This document shows, one piece after another, positions 26,197 through 37,590 of a stretch of DNA of 64,000 nt (within the stretch, counting starts at the first letter, position 1; each line of letters starts with the position of its first letter). The DNA lies in NCBI RefSeq assembly GCF_006715785.1, contig NZ_VFNX01000008.1, positions 53,070 to 117,069 of the forward strand, read 5' to 3'. The notes under the pieces are model-generated. The model ran no database searches and was not told the origin of the DNA. It saw only the letters and a program-made list of their open reading frames with translations. Origin of the DNA: Streptomyces puniciscabiei. Its GTDB lineage: Bacteria; Actinomycetota; Actinomycetes; Streptomycetales; Streptomycetaceae. The translations under genes were made by a program, and so were the position numbers.

Positions 26197-27384
26197 ATGC
26201 ACGCGATCGGCCATGCGCTGTCCATCGCCGGGTCCATGACCTGGGCGATCACCTGGGCGTTGATCCTCGGCTTCACGTTGTCCGCCGTCGTCCAGGCGGT
26301 GGTGCGCCGAGAGACGGTGGCACGCCTGCTCGGGGACGACCGGCCCCGCACGCTCGCCCTGTCCGCGGGGCTCGGCGCCGCCTCGTCGTCCTGCTCGTAC
26401 GCCGCAGTCGCGCTCGCCCGCTCGCTGTTCCGCAAGGGCGCGAACTTCACGGCGGCGATGGGCTTCGAGATCGCCTCGACCAACCTGGTGGTCGAACTGG
26501 GCGTGATCCTGGCGCTGTTGATGGGGTGGCAGTTCACCGCCGCGGAGTTCGTCGGCGGCCCGGTCATGATCGTCGTACTCGCGATGCTGTTCCGGCTCCT
26601 CCTGCGTGAGCGGTTGCTGCGGCAGGCACGGGAGCAGGCCGAGCGCGGGCTGGCCGGATCGATGGAGGGGCACGCGGCGATGGACATGTCGGTGGGCGCC
26701 GAGGGCGGCTTCCTGCACCGGCTCCTCTCCCGCGAAGGTCTCACCTCCGTCTCGCACATCTTCGTCATGGAGTGGGCGGCGATCCTTCGCGACCTGGTCG
26801 CGGGGCTGCTGATCGCCGGGGCGATCGCCGCGTGGGTGCCGGACGACTTCTGGCACGCCTTCTTCCTGGCCGGCCATCCGCTCGCGGCCAAGCTGATCGG
26901 GCCCCTGATCGGGCCGGTGGTGGCGATCGCCACGTTCGTCTGCTCCATCGGCAACGTGCCCCTGGCCGTGGTGCTGTGGAAGGGCGGCATCAGTTTCGGC
27001 GGTGTCATCGCCTTCATCTACGCCGACCTGCTGATCCTGCCGATCCTGAACATCTACCGGAAGTATTACGGCGCACGGATGGCCGCTTTCCTGCTGGGCA
27101 CGTTCTTCGCCGCGATGGCGGTGGCCGGCTACGTCGTGGAGTTCGCCTTCGGTGGGCTCGGCCTCATCCCCGACCAGGCCGAAGCGAAGGTCCCCCAGGA
27201 GGGCGTCAGCTGGAACTACACGACCTGGCTCAACATCGCCTTCCTGGTGCTGGCCACCGCTCTCCTGCTCCGTTTCCTGCGCACCGGCGGTCCTGCGATG
27301 CTGCGCACGATGGGTGGCTCACCGGACCGGGGCGAGCATGATCACGACCACACGCATGGTCACGGCGAGCACCACCGTCACTGA
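26197..27384 (+). CDS. UPF0718/ArsP-like permease with His-rich tail
   Basis: ATG 26197 gives 395 residues. About eight to ten membrane segments in two halves are separated by a hydrophilic loop. Signatures such as GLGAASSSCSYAAVALARSL and TFVCSIGNVPLAVVLWKGG belong to the YraQ/UPF0718 permease family, in which conserved Cys residues can carry metal or organoarsenical ions. The C-terminus is a His/Asp-rich tail (DHDHTHGHGEHHRH), typical of metal binding. With the CsoR-like operator upstream, a role in export of copper or another soft metal, or in sulfur handling, is inferred. Confidence 0.82.
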   Translation: MHAIGHALSIAGSMTWAITWALILGFTLSAVVQAVVRRETVARLLGDDRPRTLALSAGLGAASSSCSYAAVALARSLFRKGANFTAAMGFEIASTNLVVELGVILALLMGWQFTAAEFVGGPVMIVVLAMLFRLLLRERLLRQAREQAERGLAGSMEGHAAMDMSVGAEGGFLHRLLSREGLTSVSHIFVMEWAAILRDLVAGLLIAGAIAAWVPDDFWHAFFLAGHPLAAKLIGPLIGPVVAIATFVCSIGNVPLAVVLWKGGISFGGVIAFIYADLLILPILNIYRKYYGARMAAFLLGTFFAAMAVAGYVVEFAFGGLGLIPDQAEAKVPQEGVSWNYTTWLNIAFLVLATALLLRFLRTGGPAMLRTMGGSPDRGEHDHDHTHGHGEHHRH

Positions 27385-27478
27385 GCCCCTGCAGCCGGCG
27401 CCGTCGTGGCGCTTTTCCTACGGCCGCCGTCAGCCCACTGAAGGGTTGCCTTGCTGTTGCCGATCACCGTACGCCCGC

Positions 27479-28696
27479 TCACTCGCCGAGCCCGGCCGCC
27501 CGCAGCCGGGCCCGCACGGCCGTCCACTCGGGTGCCACCGGTTCGCTGTGGTGCCGGCCGACGCCGCGGTCCTTGAACCCGCTGGAGGTGGACACACAGA
27601 CCACCGGCCCGTCGAAGTCCTCGTCGGCACAGGCCCGAAGCCCGGCCAGGCCGGCCGCCGCCGAGAGCTCGGCCCACAGACCGGCTCGGGCCAACTCGGC
27701 CTGTGCAGCCCGCAGTTGCTCGTCGGTGAGCAGCACCGCGCGGCCCCCGCTGCCACGCACGGCGAGTACGCCGCGGTAGCTGTTCACCGGGCAGTCGATG
27801 CCGTACGCGTCGGTGGCACCGGCCTCCACATGCGCTGTCGGCAGGCCCTGGCGCAGGGCGGCGGCCAGCGGTCCGCCGGCCGCCGGTTCACAGGCGATCA
27901 GCCGGGGGACCCGGTCCGTGACCCCGAGGCGGCGCAGCTCGGCGAAGCCCTTCCCGATGCCGAAGAGCAGCTCGCCGTAGCCGGTCGGGACGAACACGGC
28001 GGCGGGAACGCCGAGTTCGGCGTGAATCTCGTACGCCACCGTCTTGTAGCCCTCGGGCCCGAAGGCGTGGCCGGTATGAGTGCGGGTCAGGTTGCTGACG
28101 GGCTGCAGCCCGAAGTGCTCGGCGATCCGTCGGGTGAGGGGCCAGCGCGCCTCCTCGGGCACAGGCAGTACGACCGCGCCGTACGCGCGCAGGAAGGCGT
28201 GCATTGCCGGTGACAGGTCGGTGGAGGTGAGGACGACGCAGCGCAGCCCGGCCCGCGCCGCGTAGGCCGCGGCGGAGGCGCCGTGGTTGCCGGACGACGC
28301 GACGACGACGCCGGGCGCGCCGGAGGCCAGGGCGGCGCTGACCGTGCACCGGTTGAGGCGGTCCTTGTGGCTCCAGGTGGGATTGCGGGACTCGTCCTTG
28401 ACGAAGACCCCGGGCTCGAGCTCCACCAGGGGAGTGCCGCCCTCGCCGAGTCCGGGGGCGGCCAGGGGCGGGAGCAGCGGGGCCCAGTGGTCGAGGCCGG
28501 TGCGAGCGGGGCGCCCGTCGAAAAGCCCGGCGGGTACGCGCTCGTACGCATAGTCCACCTCGACCGGGTACGCGACCTCGTCCGTGCTCGTCCTCGGACA
28601 GCCGCTGGTCAGCGGAGGCCACAGGGGATAACGCAACGCGGGGTCGCCGAGCGAGCGTTGGGCGGTGGCCAGCGAGACGGCGGGGTCAGTCGTCAT
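27479..28696 (-). CDS. PLP-dependent enzyme, threonine-synthase-like
   Basis: ATG 28696 gives 405 residues. It has a fold-type II PLP layout: NPTWSHKDR with the cofactor lysine, VVASSGNHGASAAAYAARAG for the phosphate and substrate, and FVPTGYGELLFGIGKGF. The closing VVCVSTSSGFKDRGV fits threonine-synthase-like enzymes. The substrate may be a phospho-amino acid, but stand-alone paralogues such as this often do other beta- or gamma-eliminations. No biosynthetic neighbours are present to decide. Confidence 0.82.
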   Translation of the reverse strand: MTTDPAVSLATAQRSLGDPALRYPLWPPLTSGCPRTSTDEVAYPVEVDYAYERVPAGLFDGRPARTGLDHWAPLLPPLAAPGLGEGGTPLVELEPGVFVKDESRNPTWSHKDRLNRCTVSAALASGAPGVVVASSGNHGASAAAYAARAGLRCVVLTSTDLSPAMHAFLRAYGAVVLPVPEEARWPLTRRIAEHFGLQPVSNLTRTHTGHAFGPEGYKTVAYEIHAELGVPAAVFVPTGYGELLFGIGKGFAELRRLGVTDRVPRLIACEPAAGGPLAAALRQGLPTAHVEAGATDAYGIDCPVNSYRGVLAVRGSGGRAVLLTDEQLRAAQAELARAGLWAELSAAAGLAGLRACADEDFDGPVVCVSTSSGFKDRGVGRHHSEPVAPEWTAVRARLRAAGLGE

Positions 28697-28944
28697 GGGG
28701 CGATGGTAGGTGCGGGAGGTCGGACGGCCACGGGATTCGGACACCACCGTGCCCGCCTCATCAGCAGGGCCCGGAGGCAGCGCGACGATGGGCGGGACGT
28801 CGTGGACACGGCGGGTGTGCGTCACCACGAAGCCGTGCGGGAGCCGGCGGGGCAGAACGGCGACCGCGGGGGCTCCCGCGGTGCGCGCCTCGCCGCTCAC
28901 CCCGGCTCCCCTTCGAGGAAACGCAAGGGGATCGCGCCCCGGCG

Positions 28945-29157
28945 TCAGCGGGCGCAGCCGACGTCCAGTACCTCGACCACGTCGCCGCGGATGGTGTACA
29001 CCAGCCAGCACCACTCGCCGAACGCGGCCGCGAGGTCCGGCGCCTGTGTCTCGTCGTCGTCGGTGACCGCGGTGATGAGCATGATGATCTCTTCGTGCAT
29101 CGCGTCCGGCACGTCGAAGAGCACGTCGGCGGCCCTCTGGATCATTTCGACTCTCAT
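28945..29157 (-). CDS. 70-residue protein, possible RelE-like fold
   Basis: ATG 29157 follows GGGGGG. The protein begins with helical residues (IQRAADVLFDVPDAMHEEI) and ends with strands FGEWCWLVYTIRGDVVEVL. That arrangement recalls RelE/ParE-type toxins, but the usual catalytic Arg and His are not clear and no antitoxin gene is adjacent. I do not assign a function. Confidence 0.5.
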   Translation of the reverse strand: MRVEMIQRAADVLFDVPDAMHEEIIMLITAVTDDDETQAPDLAAAFGEWCWLVYTIRGDVVEVLDVGCAR

Positions 29158-29391
29158 GGCACCCCCCGGACGATCAGGAGCGGCACGGTTCGGCGGAGCC
29201 GGGTACCGAGTCTGCGGGCTGCGCTCAGTGTCCGAACAGAGCCCTCACGACCACCGTAAACCCACCGGGCCCACTTCGATGCCAACCGATGGCGGATGGC
29301 TGCGGTCCGGGCGTCCGGAGAACATGCCCACCGAAGCAACCCTCGCAGCAAGACCAACAACAGACACATCACCCCCAACCGCTTGGGGCGG

Positions 29392-30567
29392 TCAATGCCG
29401 GGGAACCTCGACGGCAAGATCGTCCACCACAGCCCGCAGGCCACCCTCGTGTCGTTCCGCCACGCGCCTCTGTCGCGCGGAGCCGGACCCGGCGAGCCGC
29501 ACATGGTCCAGCCAGGCGCTCACGCGCCGGTCGTCGCCGTGACGACTGAGGTACGGCTCGGCCCGTTTCCACAGCTCCTCGATCAGCCGGCCGACGACCA
29601 TCGGGGCGCAGTCGCGGGTGTGGGTGCCCGGCAGGGTGCCGACCGGCCCGTGCCGGGCGGCCTGCCAGCACGCCGCCCGCAACAGCAGCTCCGGGACGTC
29701 GGGCGCGGGTTCGCCGGAGCGCACCAGCTCCACGGCATGTCCGACGAGCGCGCGGACGAGCAGCGCGTACGCGGTGGTGGTCCTGGCGTCGGGCAGCACG
29801 TCCGCGATGCGTACCTCGATGGTGGGCAGATGCGCCGACGGCCGGACGTGCCAGTAGACCATGGCCGGATCCAGCGCCGCTCCCGAGGCAACGAGCCGGT
29901 CGACGACCCGTTGGTAGTGCGCCGCGTCGCGCAGGCGGGGAGGTGGTCCGGCCGAGGGCCAACGGCTCCAGACGATCGAGCGCCAGCTCGCGTATCCGGT
30001 GTCCGCCCCGTCGCCGTACGGGGAGTTGGCGGTCAGGGCCAGCAGCAACGGCATCCAGCCCCGCAGGTGGTTGACCGCCCGGACGGCCTCCTCCCGGTCG
30101 GCCACGCCGACGTGTACGTGGCAGGCGTTCACGCCCTGTCCGTGCACCACGGGCCCGAAGCGGCCGGCGAGGGCCCGGTAGCGGGCCTGGTCGAGGACGG
30201 GCGGCGGCCCGGAGGGGCCCAGCACCGCCACGCCGCTGGGCACCAGCAGACAGTCGTGCTCGGCCGCCGCGGCAGCCGCACCGGCGCGTAATCGAAGGAC
30301 TTCCGCCTCCACTTCGGCTCCGGTACGACACACCGCACTGACCGTCTCCAGCTGGGACTGCGACAGCTCGGGGGTGACATGCGGCCCGCCGAGGCGGGCA
30401 CGGGCGGCACGCACCACGGACAGCGACCTGCACACGGCCGACCTGGTGCGCCGGTCGGCCAGGACGAACTCCTCCTCCACACCGACCGTCGGCGGTGCGG
30501 GCGCCTCCGGCGAGCACCCGGACCCGCCCGCAGAAGCAGGGGTCACGGCGTCAAACGGCTCTGGCAC
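29392..30567 (-). CDS. YbdK-like carboxylate-amine ligase (glutamate-cysteine ligase 2 family)
   Basis: GTG 30567 has GAAGGGG six bases upstream, giving 391 residues; a longer reading from 30636 lacks such a site. The family motif is VGVEEEFVLAD at residue about 27. Other features are VNACHVHVGVADREEAVRAV, LTANSPYGDG and WHVRPSAHLPTIEVRIADV. Members join a carboxylate to an amine with ATP, some making gamma-glutamylcysteine. In mycothiol-using actinobacteria the physiological product of such paralogues is usually unknown. Confidence 0.85.
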   Translation of the reverse strand: MPEPFDAVTPASAGGSGCSPEAPAPPTVGVEEEFVLADRRTRSAVCRSLSVVRAARARLGGPHVTPELSQSQLETVSAVCRTGAEVEAEVLRLRAGAAAAAAEHDCLLVPSGVAVLGPSGPPPVLDQARYRALAGRFGPVVHGQGVNACHVHVGVADREEAVRAVNHLRGWMPLLLALTANSPYGDGADTGYASWRSIVWSRWPSAGPPPRLRDAAHYQRVVDRLVASGAALDPAMVYWHVRPSAHLPTIEVRIADVLPDARTTTAYALLVRALVGHAVELVRSGEPAPDVPELLLRAACWQAARHGPVGTLPGTHTRDCAPMVVGRLIEELWKRAEPYLSRHGDDRRVSAWLDHVRLAGSGSARQRRVAERHEGGLRAVVDDLAVEVPRH

Positions 30568-30782
30568 ATCCAGCCCCTTCGGAAGACACGGGACACCGGC
30601 ATCCACTCGGCACGACTCGGCGCAGCTCGCGATCACTCCTCACGCGCCCGGGCGCTCAGGCCGGTTGCCGGCGAACAACGAGTGGGACCGTCATGCTGAG
30701 CCTTCGGGCGAAGCCTCTGCAAGCGGTTACCCGGCCACCATCGCAGCGCGTGGACCGGCCGCCCACCGGTTCGATGATCCGC

Positions 30783-31292
30783 TCAGGGACGTCGCTCGTC
30801 TCCGCCACGATGGACGAGTGCCACCGAACCGGCCACGGCCAGTCCCGCGCCGATGGTGAACGGGAGCCATCGGTGCTCGATCAGGTCCCATGCGTTCCAG
30901 TGCAGAACGCCGGCCGCCTGCGCGTCGTCCGGGTCGGCGGGGTCGTACACCACGGTGGTGTGGACGTGGCCCTCGGCGTCCCTCTCGCCGCTCGGTACGT
31001 AGAGGGCATGGGCCAGGCGGGTCTCGGCGGTGAACCGGGGCAGCCCCTTGGCGTCGGGGAAGCTGAGCCACACCGCGCTCGTGGAACACGAGCTGGTACG
31101 ACCCGTCGAGCACACGGTCAGGACGGAGGCGTCGCCCGGGACCCGGCGCCCATGGGCGCGCAGTTCCGATATCCGGTCGTCGCCCTGGACCACCTCGACG
31201 ATGTTCGCGGCGAGGATGCCCACTCCGAGCAGCGCCATCACCAGGGCGGCGACGGCGCGAGCCCAGCTTCTCGTACGCGTGTCGAACTGCAC
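30783..31292 (-). CDS. DUF3592-like membrane protein
   Basis: The 169-residue protein starts at GTG 31292. One membrane segment lies at residues 12-31 and another near the C-terminus (LPFTIGAGLAVAGSVALV). The soluble middle has SSCSTSAVWLSF and TTVVYDPADPDDA, a pattern of the DUF3592 beta-sandwich family. No function is established. It precedes the thioesterase relic on the opposite strand. Confidence 0.7.
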   Translation of the reverse strand: MQFDTRTRSWARAVAALVMALLGVGILAANIVEVVQGDDRISELRAHGRRVPGDASVLTVCSTGRTSSCSTSAVWLSFPDAKGLPRFTAETRLAHALYVPSGERDAEGHVHTTVVYDPADPDDAQAAGVLHWNAWDLIEHRWLPFTIGAGLAVAGSVALVHRGGDERRP

Positions 31293-31405
31293 GCGCCCAC
31301 GCTATCCGGGGTGCGGAGCCGGGGCCGCGGCGGGCCCGGACGGGTTAACGGACTCACAGATGACGCACCAAGTGACTGACGCGAACATAATCACGCCCCT
31401 ACCGT

Positions 31406-31937
31406 CTGACCGGCCCCTACAGCCTGTGGGGTTACTCCTTCGGCGCCCGCGGCGCCTTCGAGGCCGCCTGGCGGCTGGAGCAGTCCGGCCGCCAGGTCGA
31501 ACACCTCCTGCTGATCTGCCCCGGCAATCCCAGGGTCCGCGCGGAAGGCGCCGACGGCTTCGGCCGCGAGGCGTCCTACCGCAACCCCGTGTACGTCGCG
31601 ATCCTGTACTCGGTCTTCACCGGTACCGTGAGCGGTCCCGAGGTGGCTTCCTGCGTTCGAGTGCACCTTCCGCGAACTCGCAGAACGCCGCCTGGACACA
31701 CCGGTGACCCTCTTCAAGGCGGCCGGCGACAACTACGCCTTCATCGAGGCGCACTCCGACTGCTCCAGCACCCCGCCGACGATCGTCCGGTTGGCCGGCG
31801 ACCACTACGACGTCCTGAAGGAACAGGGCATCGCGGAACTGGCCACAGCGATCGACGCAAGGCTGAGTGCCCGCCGGGCGGTGGCGGTTCCGGGCACTCG
31901 TCGGGCCATTGGTCCGCTGCTCGATCCATCTGCCTGA
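31406..31937 (+). pseudogene. NRPS-type thioesterase relic
   Basis: The frame from 31406 reads LTGPYSLWGYSFGARGAFEA, containing the GYSFG nucleophile elbow, and QVEHLLLICPGNPRV. Near 31650 the frame jumps and part of the domain is missing; it resumes with FECTFRELAERRLDTPVTLF and LAGDHYDVLKEQGIAELATA, including the catalytic His, and stops at 31937. This is the tail of a nonribosomal peptide synthetase or a stand-alone thioesterase. No other NRPS module lies in the window. Confidence 0.7.
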
Positions 31938-32224
31938 TGCCGGCGCCGGCCCCGGGCCGGCCAGTATGACCTGGACCACACAGCTGAGGGGGTTCCGCCG
32001 CGGCCGGTGGAGGCGTAGGTTCCGTTTACCCCGCGAGAGCGCCCTCACAGGCGCCGGTCCGCCAAGTCCCGGGGCGGCGGACCAGCGGGGGCCAACCTTC
32101 ACATGTCCCGAGCTGGACCGGCATCGTCCTCAGCCGGTCGCGAGGCCGACGTGGTACGGGCCCGGTACCGCGTCTCGTCGCCGGCCATGAGGCCCTCCGG
32201 CTGCCGCGCTGCCGCCGCGCATGC

Positions 32225-32662
32225 TCAGGAGGGGATGACTCCCGGCCGGAAGGGTTCCACACCGACGGTGTGGCGCACCCGCTCCGGCTCGACCAGAACG
32301 TGGACCCGCCGCTCGCCTTCGATCAGCCAGGGGTATCCGTTCAGCCCCAGGTACTTGTGGGCCAGCCGGTCCATGGCCCGCTCGGCCTCCTCACCCTCCA
32401 CCAAACGCACCGCACGACCGGAGATCTGCACCCGGTCGTAGGGGTTCTCCGTGTCGGCGTGCGAGAGGTGGACCCGGTTGTCGTTGCGGAGGTTCTCCTC
32501 CTTGATCCGGCCGACCGAGGTGTTGAAGACGATCAGCCCGTCCTCGAGCCCCACCCACATCGGCGTGACGTGCGGCGCCCCGTCCGGCGTCACCGTGGCC
32601 ACGTACCAGAAGTTCGGCTCCTCCAGCCGCTTGCACACCTGCTGGTTCAACTCCGCCGCCAT
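32225..32662 (-). CDS. PPOX-class F420-dependent oxidoreductase
   Basis: ATG 32662 follows GAGGAG; 145 residues. The split-beta-barrel pattern FWYVATVTPDGAPHVTPMWV, LIVFNTSVGRIKEENLR and VQISGRAVRLVEG fits the flavin/F420-binding PPOX family. Members reduce substrates with cofactor F420 or bind flavins; the substrate cannot be read. Unlike its neighbours on both sides, it is intact. Confidence 0.85.
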   Translation of the reverse strand: MAAELNQQVCKRLEEPNFWYVATVTPDGAPHVTPMWVGLEDGLIVFNTSVGRIKEENLRNDNRVHLSHADTENPYDRVQISGRAVRLVEGEEAERAMDRLAHKYLGLNGYPWLIEGERRVHVLVEPERVRHTVGVEPFRPGVIPS

Positions 32663-32764
32663 GACCGCTCCTCGCCCGGATCAGCACTGACAACAACCAC
32701 TGTGTCACAGTGGTGCACTGACGGGACGTCAGTCCCGCGCGGCCAGGAGAGGGGCGAGGGCTCC

Positions 32765-33580
32765 GTGTCAGTCATCGATGTGTGGATGCAGCACCCCACG
32801 CTCCGTCACTAACTCCAACCACGAGATGTTCGAGTCGTTGCGCCGATGGACCGGGCAGGGACTGCTGGAGGAGCCACTGCCGGTCAAGGCCACGGTGGCG
32901 GCCATGGCCGCGGCAGACGTGGAGATCGGTCTTTCCGCCGCCTGGTACGGGCCTCAGGGCCCGCTCATCAGCAATGACGAGGTGGCCGAGTTCGTAGCGC
33001 AGTCCGACGGACGGCTGCGGGGCGTCGCCGGCGCGGACCTCAGCCGGCCCGTCCAGGCCGTGCGCGAGCTGCGCCGGGCCGTCGGGGAACTCGGCTTCAT
33101 CGCCCTGCGGATCGTGCCCTGGCTGTGGCAGCTGCCGCCCACCGACCGGCTGTACTACCCGCTGTACGCCGCCTGCGTCGACCTCGGCATCCCCTTCTGC
33201 ACCCAGGTCGGCCACACCGGCCCGCTGCGCCCCTCGGAAACGGTCGTCCCATCCCCTGCATCGACCAGGTCGCGCTGGACTTCCCGGAGCTGACCTTCGT
33301 CTGCGGGCACATCGGATACCCGTGGACCACGGAGATGATCGCCGTGGCCGACAAACACGCCAACGTCGACATCGACACCAGCGCCTACACCGCCCGCCGC
33401 TACCCGCGAGAGCTCGTCGACCATCTGCGCGGCCGGGGTCGCCGGAAGGTGTTGTTCGGCACGAACTACCCCATGATCACCCCTGCCCAGGCGCTGGAAC
33501 ACCTCGGTGACCTCGGCCTGGACGAGGAAGCCACCGAGCTGTTCCTGTCCGGGAACGCCCGCCGGATCTTCAGCCTCTGA
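32765..33580 (+). pseudogene. amidohydrolase with two compensating frameshifts
   Basis: GTG 32765 starts SVIDVWMQHPTLRH and meets TAA after 15 codons. Shifting one base restores NHEMFESLRRWTG and the TIM-barrel sequence up to FCTQVGHTGPLRPSE near 33240. A second shift there restores the original frame, giving IDQVALDFPELTFVCGHIGY and VLFGTNYPMITPAQALEHLG to a proper stop at 33580. The whole length of an amidohydrolase-2-type enzyme (about 270 residues) is present, with the first shift adding and the second removing one base. Confidence 0.75.
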
Positions 33581-33636
33581 CCGCGGGGTCGGCCGGGTCA
33601 CCTGGGACAGCGCATCCCGGCCCGACCTCGGTCGCG

Positions 33637-34113
33637 GCGACCTTCCACGTCTCGGTCGGACCGAGCCTGTTCGACGGCCTGTTCATCGCCGTCCCGGCCG
33701 CCGCGCTGATCGCGCTGACCTGGCCGCGCCCTGCCGTTCGTCCGGAGGATGAACCCCTTGAACCCCTCCATACCCACCGGCCTGGTCAGTGACCGGGTCT
33801 TCTCCGACGAGAAGATGCCGGGTATGGGTTGGCCGCTGTCGGTGGCCGTCGGTTCGGCGCCCATCGCCCTGCTGCTCACCCTGGCCGTCGCGATCGCCCA
33901 GGCGAGGGCGATGACCCTGCTCGTGATCGGCGCGGGCGGCGCGTTCAAGCAGGTGCTCCAATCATGGTCCTCGCCATCTCCTGCGAGTCGATCGCCTTCT
34001 CCCACGTCAACGACCCCGGGTTCTGGATGTTCAAGGAGTACTTCAACCTCTCCGTCCTCGGCCTCGGCGGTGTCCTCGCCATGGAGTCGATCCTGGACGC
34101 CCTGAACGTGTGA
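33637..34113 (+). pseudogene. GntP-family gluconate permease relic
   Basis: Pieces in different frames read GPSLFDGLFIAVPAAALIAL, then LLLTLAVAIAQARAMTLLVI and IGAGGAFKQVL, and finally FSHVNDPGFWMFKEYFNLSV. These correspond to the middle and end of GntP-type gluconate/proton symporters. About half of the protein, including several membrane segments, is deleted. It follows the amidohydrolase relic directly. Confidence 0.65.
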
Positions 34114-34203
34114 CATGTGGTCTCTCGGTGTGGCAGACATCGCGGGACACAAGGGACGAGACATGATGGAGGTACCGATGTGTTCCGCGATGAGGAGTAC
34201 GGC

Positions 34204-35073
34204 ATGGCCGAGTCGGGCCCTGGCGACACGGGCGGCGTGGCGTGCGGCAAGTCGCGGTTCGACGACATCTACGACCGGCCGGACCCCCGCATGTACTTCA
34301 ACCGGCTGGCTCCGCTGGAGTACGAGATCCCGCACCACGCCCAGCCGGTCTTCCGGCAGGCCGCCGCCGAACGGGCCGCGCTCGACGACGGCAGCCCCGG
34401 CAGGCCGGCGGTGCTGGACGTGTGCTGCTCGTACGGGATCAACGCCGCCCTGCTCAACCACGACCTGACGCTCGCGGAACTGTACGAGCGGTACACCTCA
34501 CCCGATTGCCAGAAGCTGTCGACGGACCGACTCGCCGCAAGGGACCGGGAGTTCTACGCCGAACGGCGCCGACCGGACGCCGTGCCGGTGTTCGGCCTGG
34601 ACGTCGCCGCCCCCGCCGTGCGGTACGCGCTGGAGGTGGGTCTCCTGGACGCCGGCTTCACCGACGACCTGGAACAGGGACCGCCGGGCCCCGGGCTGAG
34701 GCGTGCGCTCGCCGAGGTCGGGCTGATCACACTGACCGGCGGCGGCAGCTACATCACCGACCGCACGTTCACGGCCCTGCTCGACGGTGCCCGGAGGCCG
34801 GTGTGGGTCAGCGCCTTCGTGCTGCGGACGGTGTCGTACCACCCGATCGTCCGCACCTTGGCCGCGCACGGTCTGCGCACCACACTCGAGGTCTCCCGCA
34901 CCTATCCCCAGCGGCTCTTCACCGACGAGCGGGAGCGGCAGTACGCGATCGCGACGGTACGGGCCCTGGGACATGATCCCGCCGGGCGCGAGGAGAACGG
35001 CCGCTTCCACAGCCTGCACTACGAGTCACGACCTGTCGCAGCAGGCGACATCGACCACCGCGAGCCTCGGTGA
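34204..35073 (+). CDS. SAM methyltransferase-like protein
   Basis: ATG 34204 follows GAGGAG; 289 residues. [15 protein letters not shown] near residue 70 replaces the usual G-x-G-x-G motif with C-C-S-Y-G, and other motifs ([37 protein letters not shown]) fit an atypical class I methyltransferase fold. Such proteins may bind SAM weakly or use another ligand. Enzymatic function is unproven. It lies 44 bases upstream of dnaK. Confidence 0.65.
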   Translation: MAESGPGDTGGVACGKSRFDDIYDRPDPRMYFNRLAPLEYEIPHHAQPVFRQAAAERAALDDGSPGRPAVLDVCCSYGINAALLNHDLTLAELYERYTSPDCQKLSTDRLAARDREFYAERRRPDAVPVFGLDVAAPAVRYALEVGLLDAGFTDDLEQGPPGPGLRRALAEVGLITLTGGGSYITDRTFTALLDGARRPVWVSAFVLRTVSYHPIVRTLAAHGLRTTLEVSRTYPQRLFTDERERQYAIATVRALGHDPAGREENGRFHSLHYESRPVAAGDIDHREPR

Positions 35074-35117
35074 GCCGCCGGGCCGAGAATGGAGGAGAGG
35101 CAGGAGGGAGAGTCGAG

Positions 35118-36974
<1,857 letters not shown>

Positions 36975-36976
36975 CG

Positions 36977-37528
36977 ATGGACAAGGGCCGGCTGCAGAAT
37001 CCGGACCCCGCCCAGCTGCGGCGTCTGCTGGAGGAACGCACGGCCGACCTGCAGCGGGTGAAGGCCGAGTACGACAACTACCGCAAGCGCGTGCGCCGGG
37101 ACCGCATGGCCGTATGCGAGATCGCCGTGGCGAACGTCCTGCACGCCCTGCTGCCCGTCCTGGACGCCGTCGACCGCACGTGCGCGCACGAGCCCATGAC
37201 GCCGGGCCTGCGGGACATCACCGACACCCTTGCCGCGCAGTTGGGCTCGTTGGGACTCGAGGTCTTCGGGGAGAAGGGAGACCCCTTCGACCCGGCGTGC
37301 CACGACGCCGTCACCCATCACGTCTGCCCGGGCACCGACCAGCTGGTCTGCACGAAGATCCTGCGCCCGGGCTACCGGCTCGGTGCCCGGCTGCTCCGCC
37401 CCGCCCACGTGGAGGTCTCCGGGCCGCCGCCACCGGCGAGAAGCCCGCTCGTGCACGATCGGGGAACTCCCCGATTCGCGGAGGGCCGCCGGACGCGTGC
37501 TCCCGGAAAGCCGGCAATCCGTGGCTGA
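36977..37528 (+). CDS. grpE: GrpE nucleotide-exchange factor
   Basis: ATG 36977 is two bases after the dnaK stop, so the genes are translationally coupled. The 183-residue protein has the GrpE helix (LRRLLEERTADLQRVKAEYD, NYRKRV) and the beta-wing part FDPACHDAVTHHV and LRPGYRLGARLLRPAHVEV. It releases ADP from DnaK. The acidic N-terminal tail of main GrpE proteins is short here, and a Pro/Arg-rich tail of about 30 residues follows the usual end. Confidence 0.9.
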   Translation: MDKGRLQNPDPAQLRRLLEERTADLQRVKAEYDNYRKRVRRDRMAVCEIAVANVLHALLPVLDAVDRTCAHEPMTPGLRDITDTLAAQLGSLGLEVFGEKGDPFDPACHDAVTHHVCPGTDQLVCTKILRPGYRLGARLLRPAHVEVSGPPPPARSPLVHDRGTPRFAEGRRTRAPGKPAIRG

Positions 37529-37573
37529 TTTCGCGCCTTGCTTCAAGGAGGACTTGCGCCCCGGGTATGACTA

Positions 37574-37579
37574 TATGAT
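37574..37579 (+). promoter_or_regulatory. -10 box of a possible leaderless promoter
   Basis: TATGAT lies 11 bases before the ATG at 37591 and no ribosome site is seen between them. A transcript would start within about five bases of the start codon. Confidence 0.4.
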
Positions 37580-37590
37580 CAAATCTACCG

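Noticed and set aside
28945..29157. Toxin-antitoxin pair
   Set aside because: No adjacent antitoxin gene and no clear catalytic residues of RelE.
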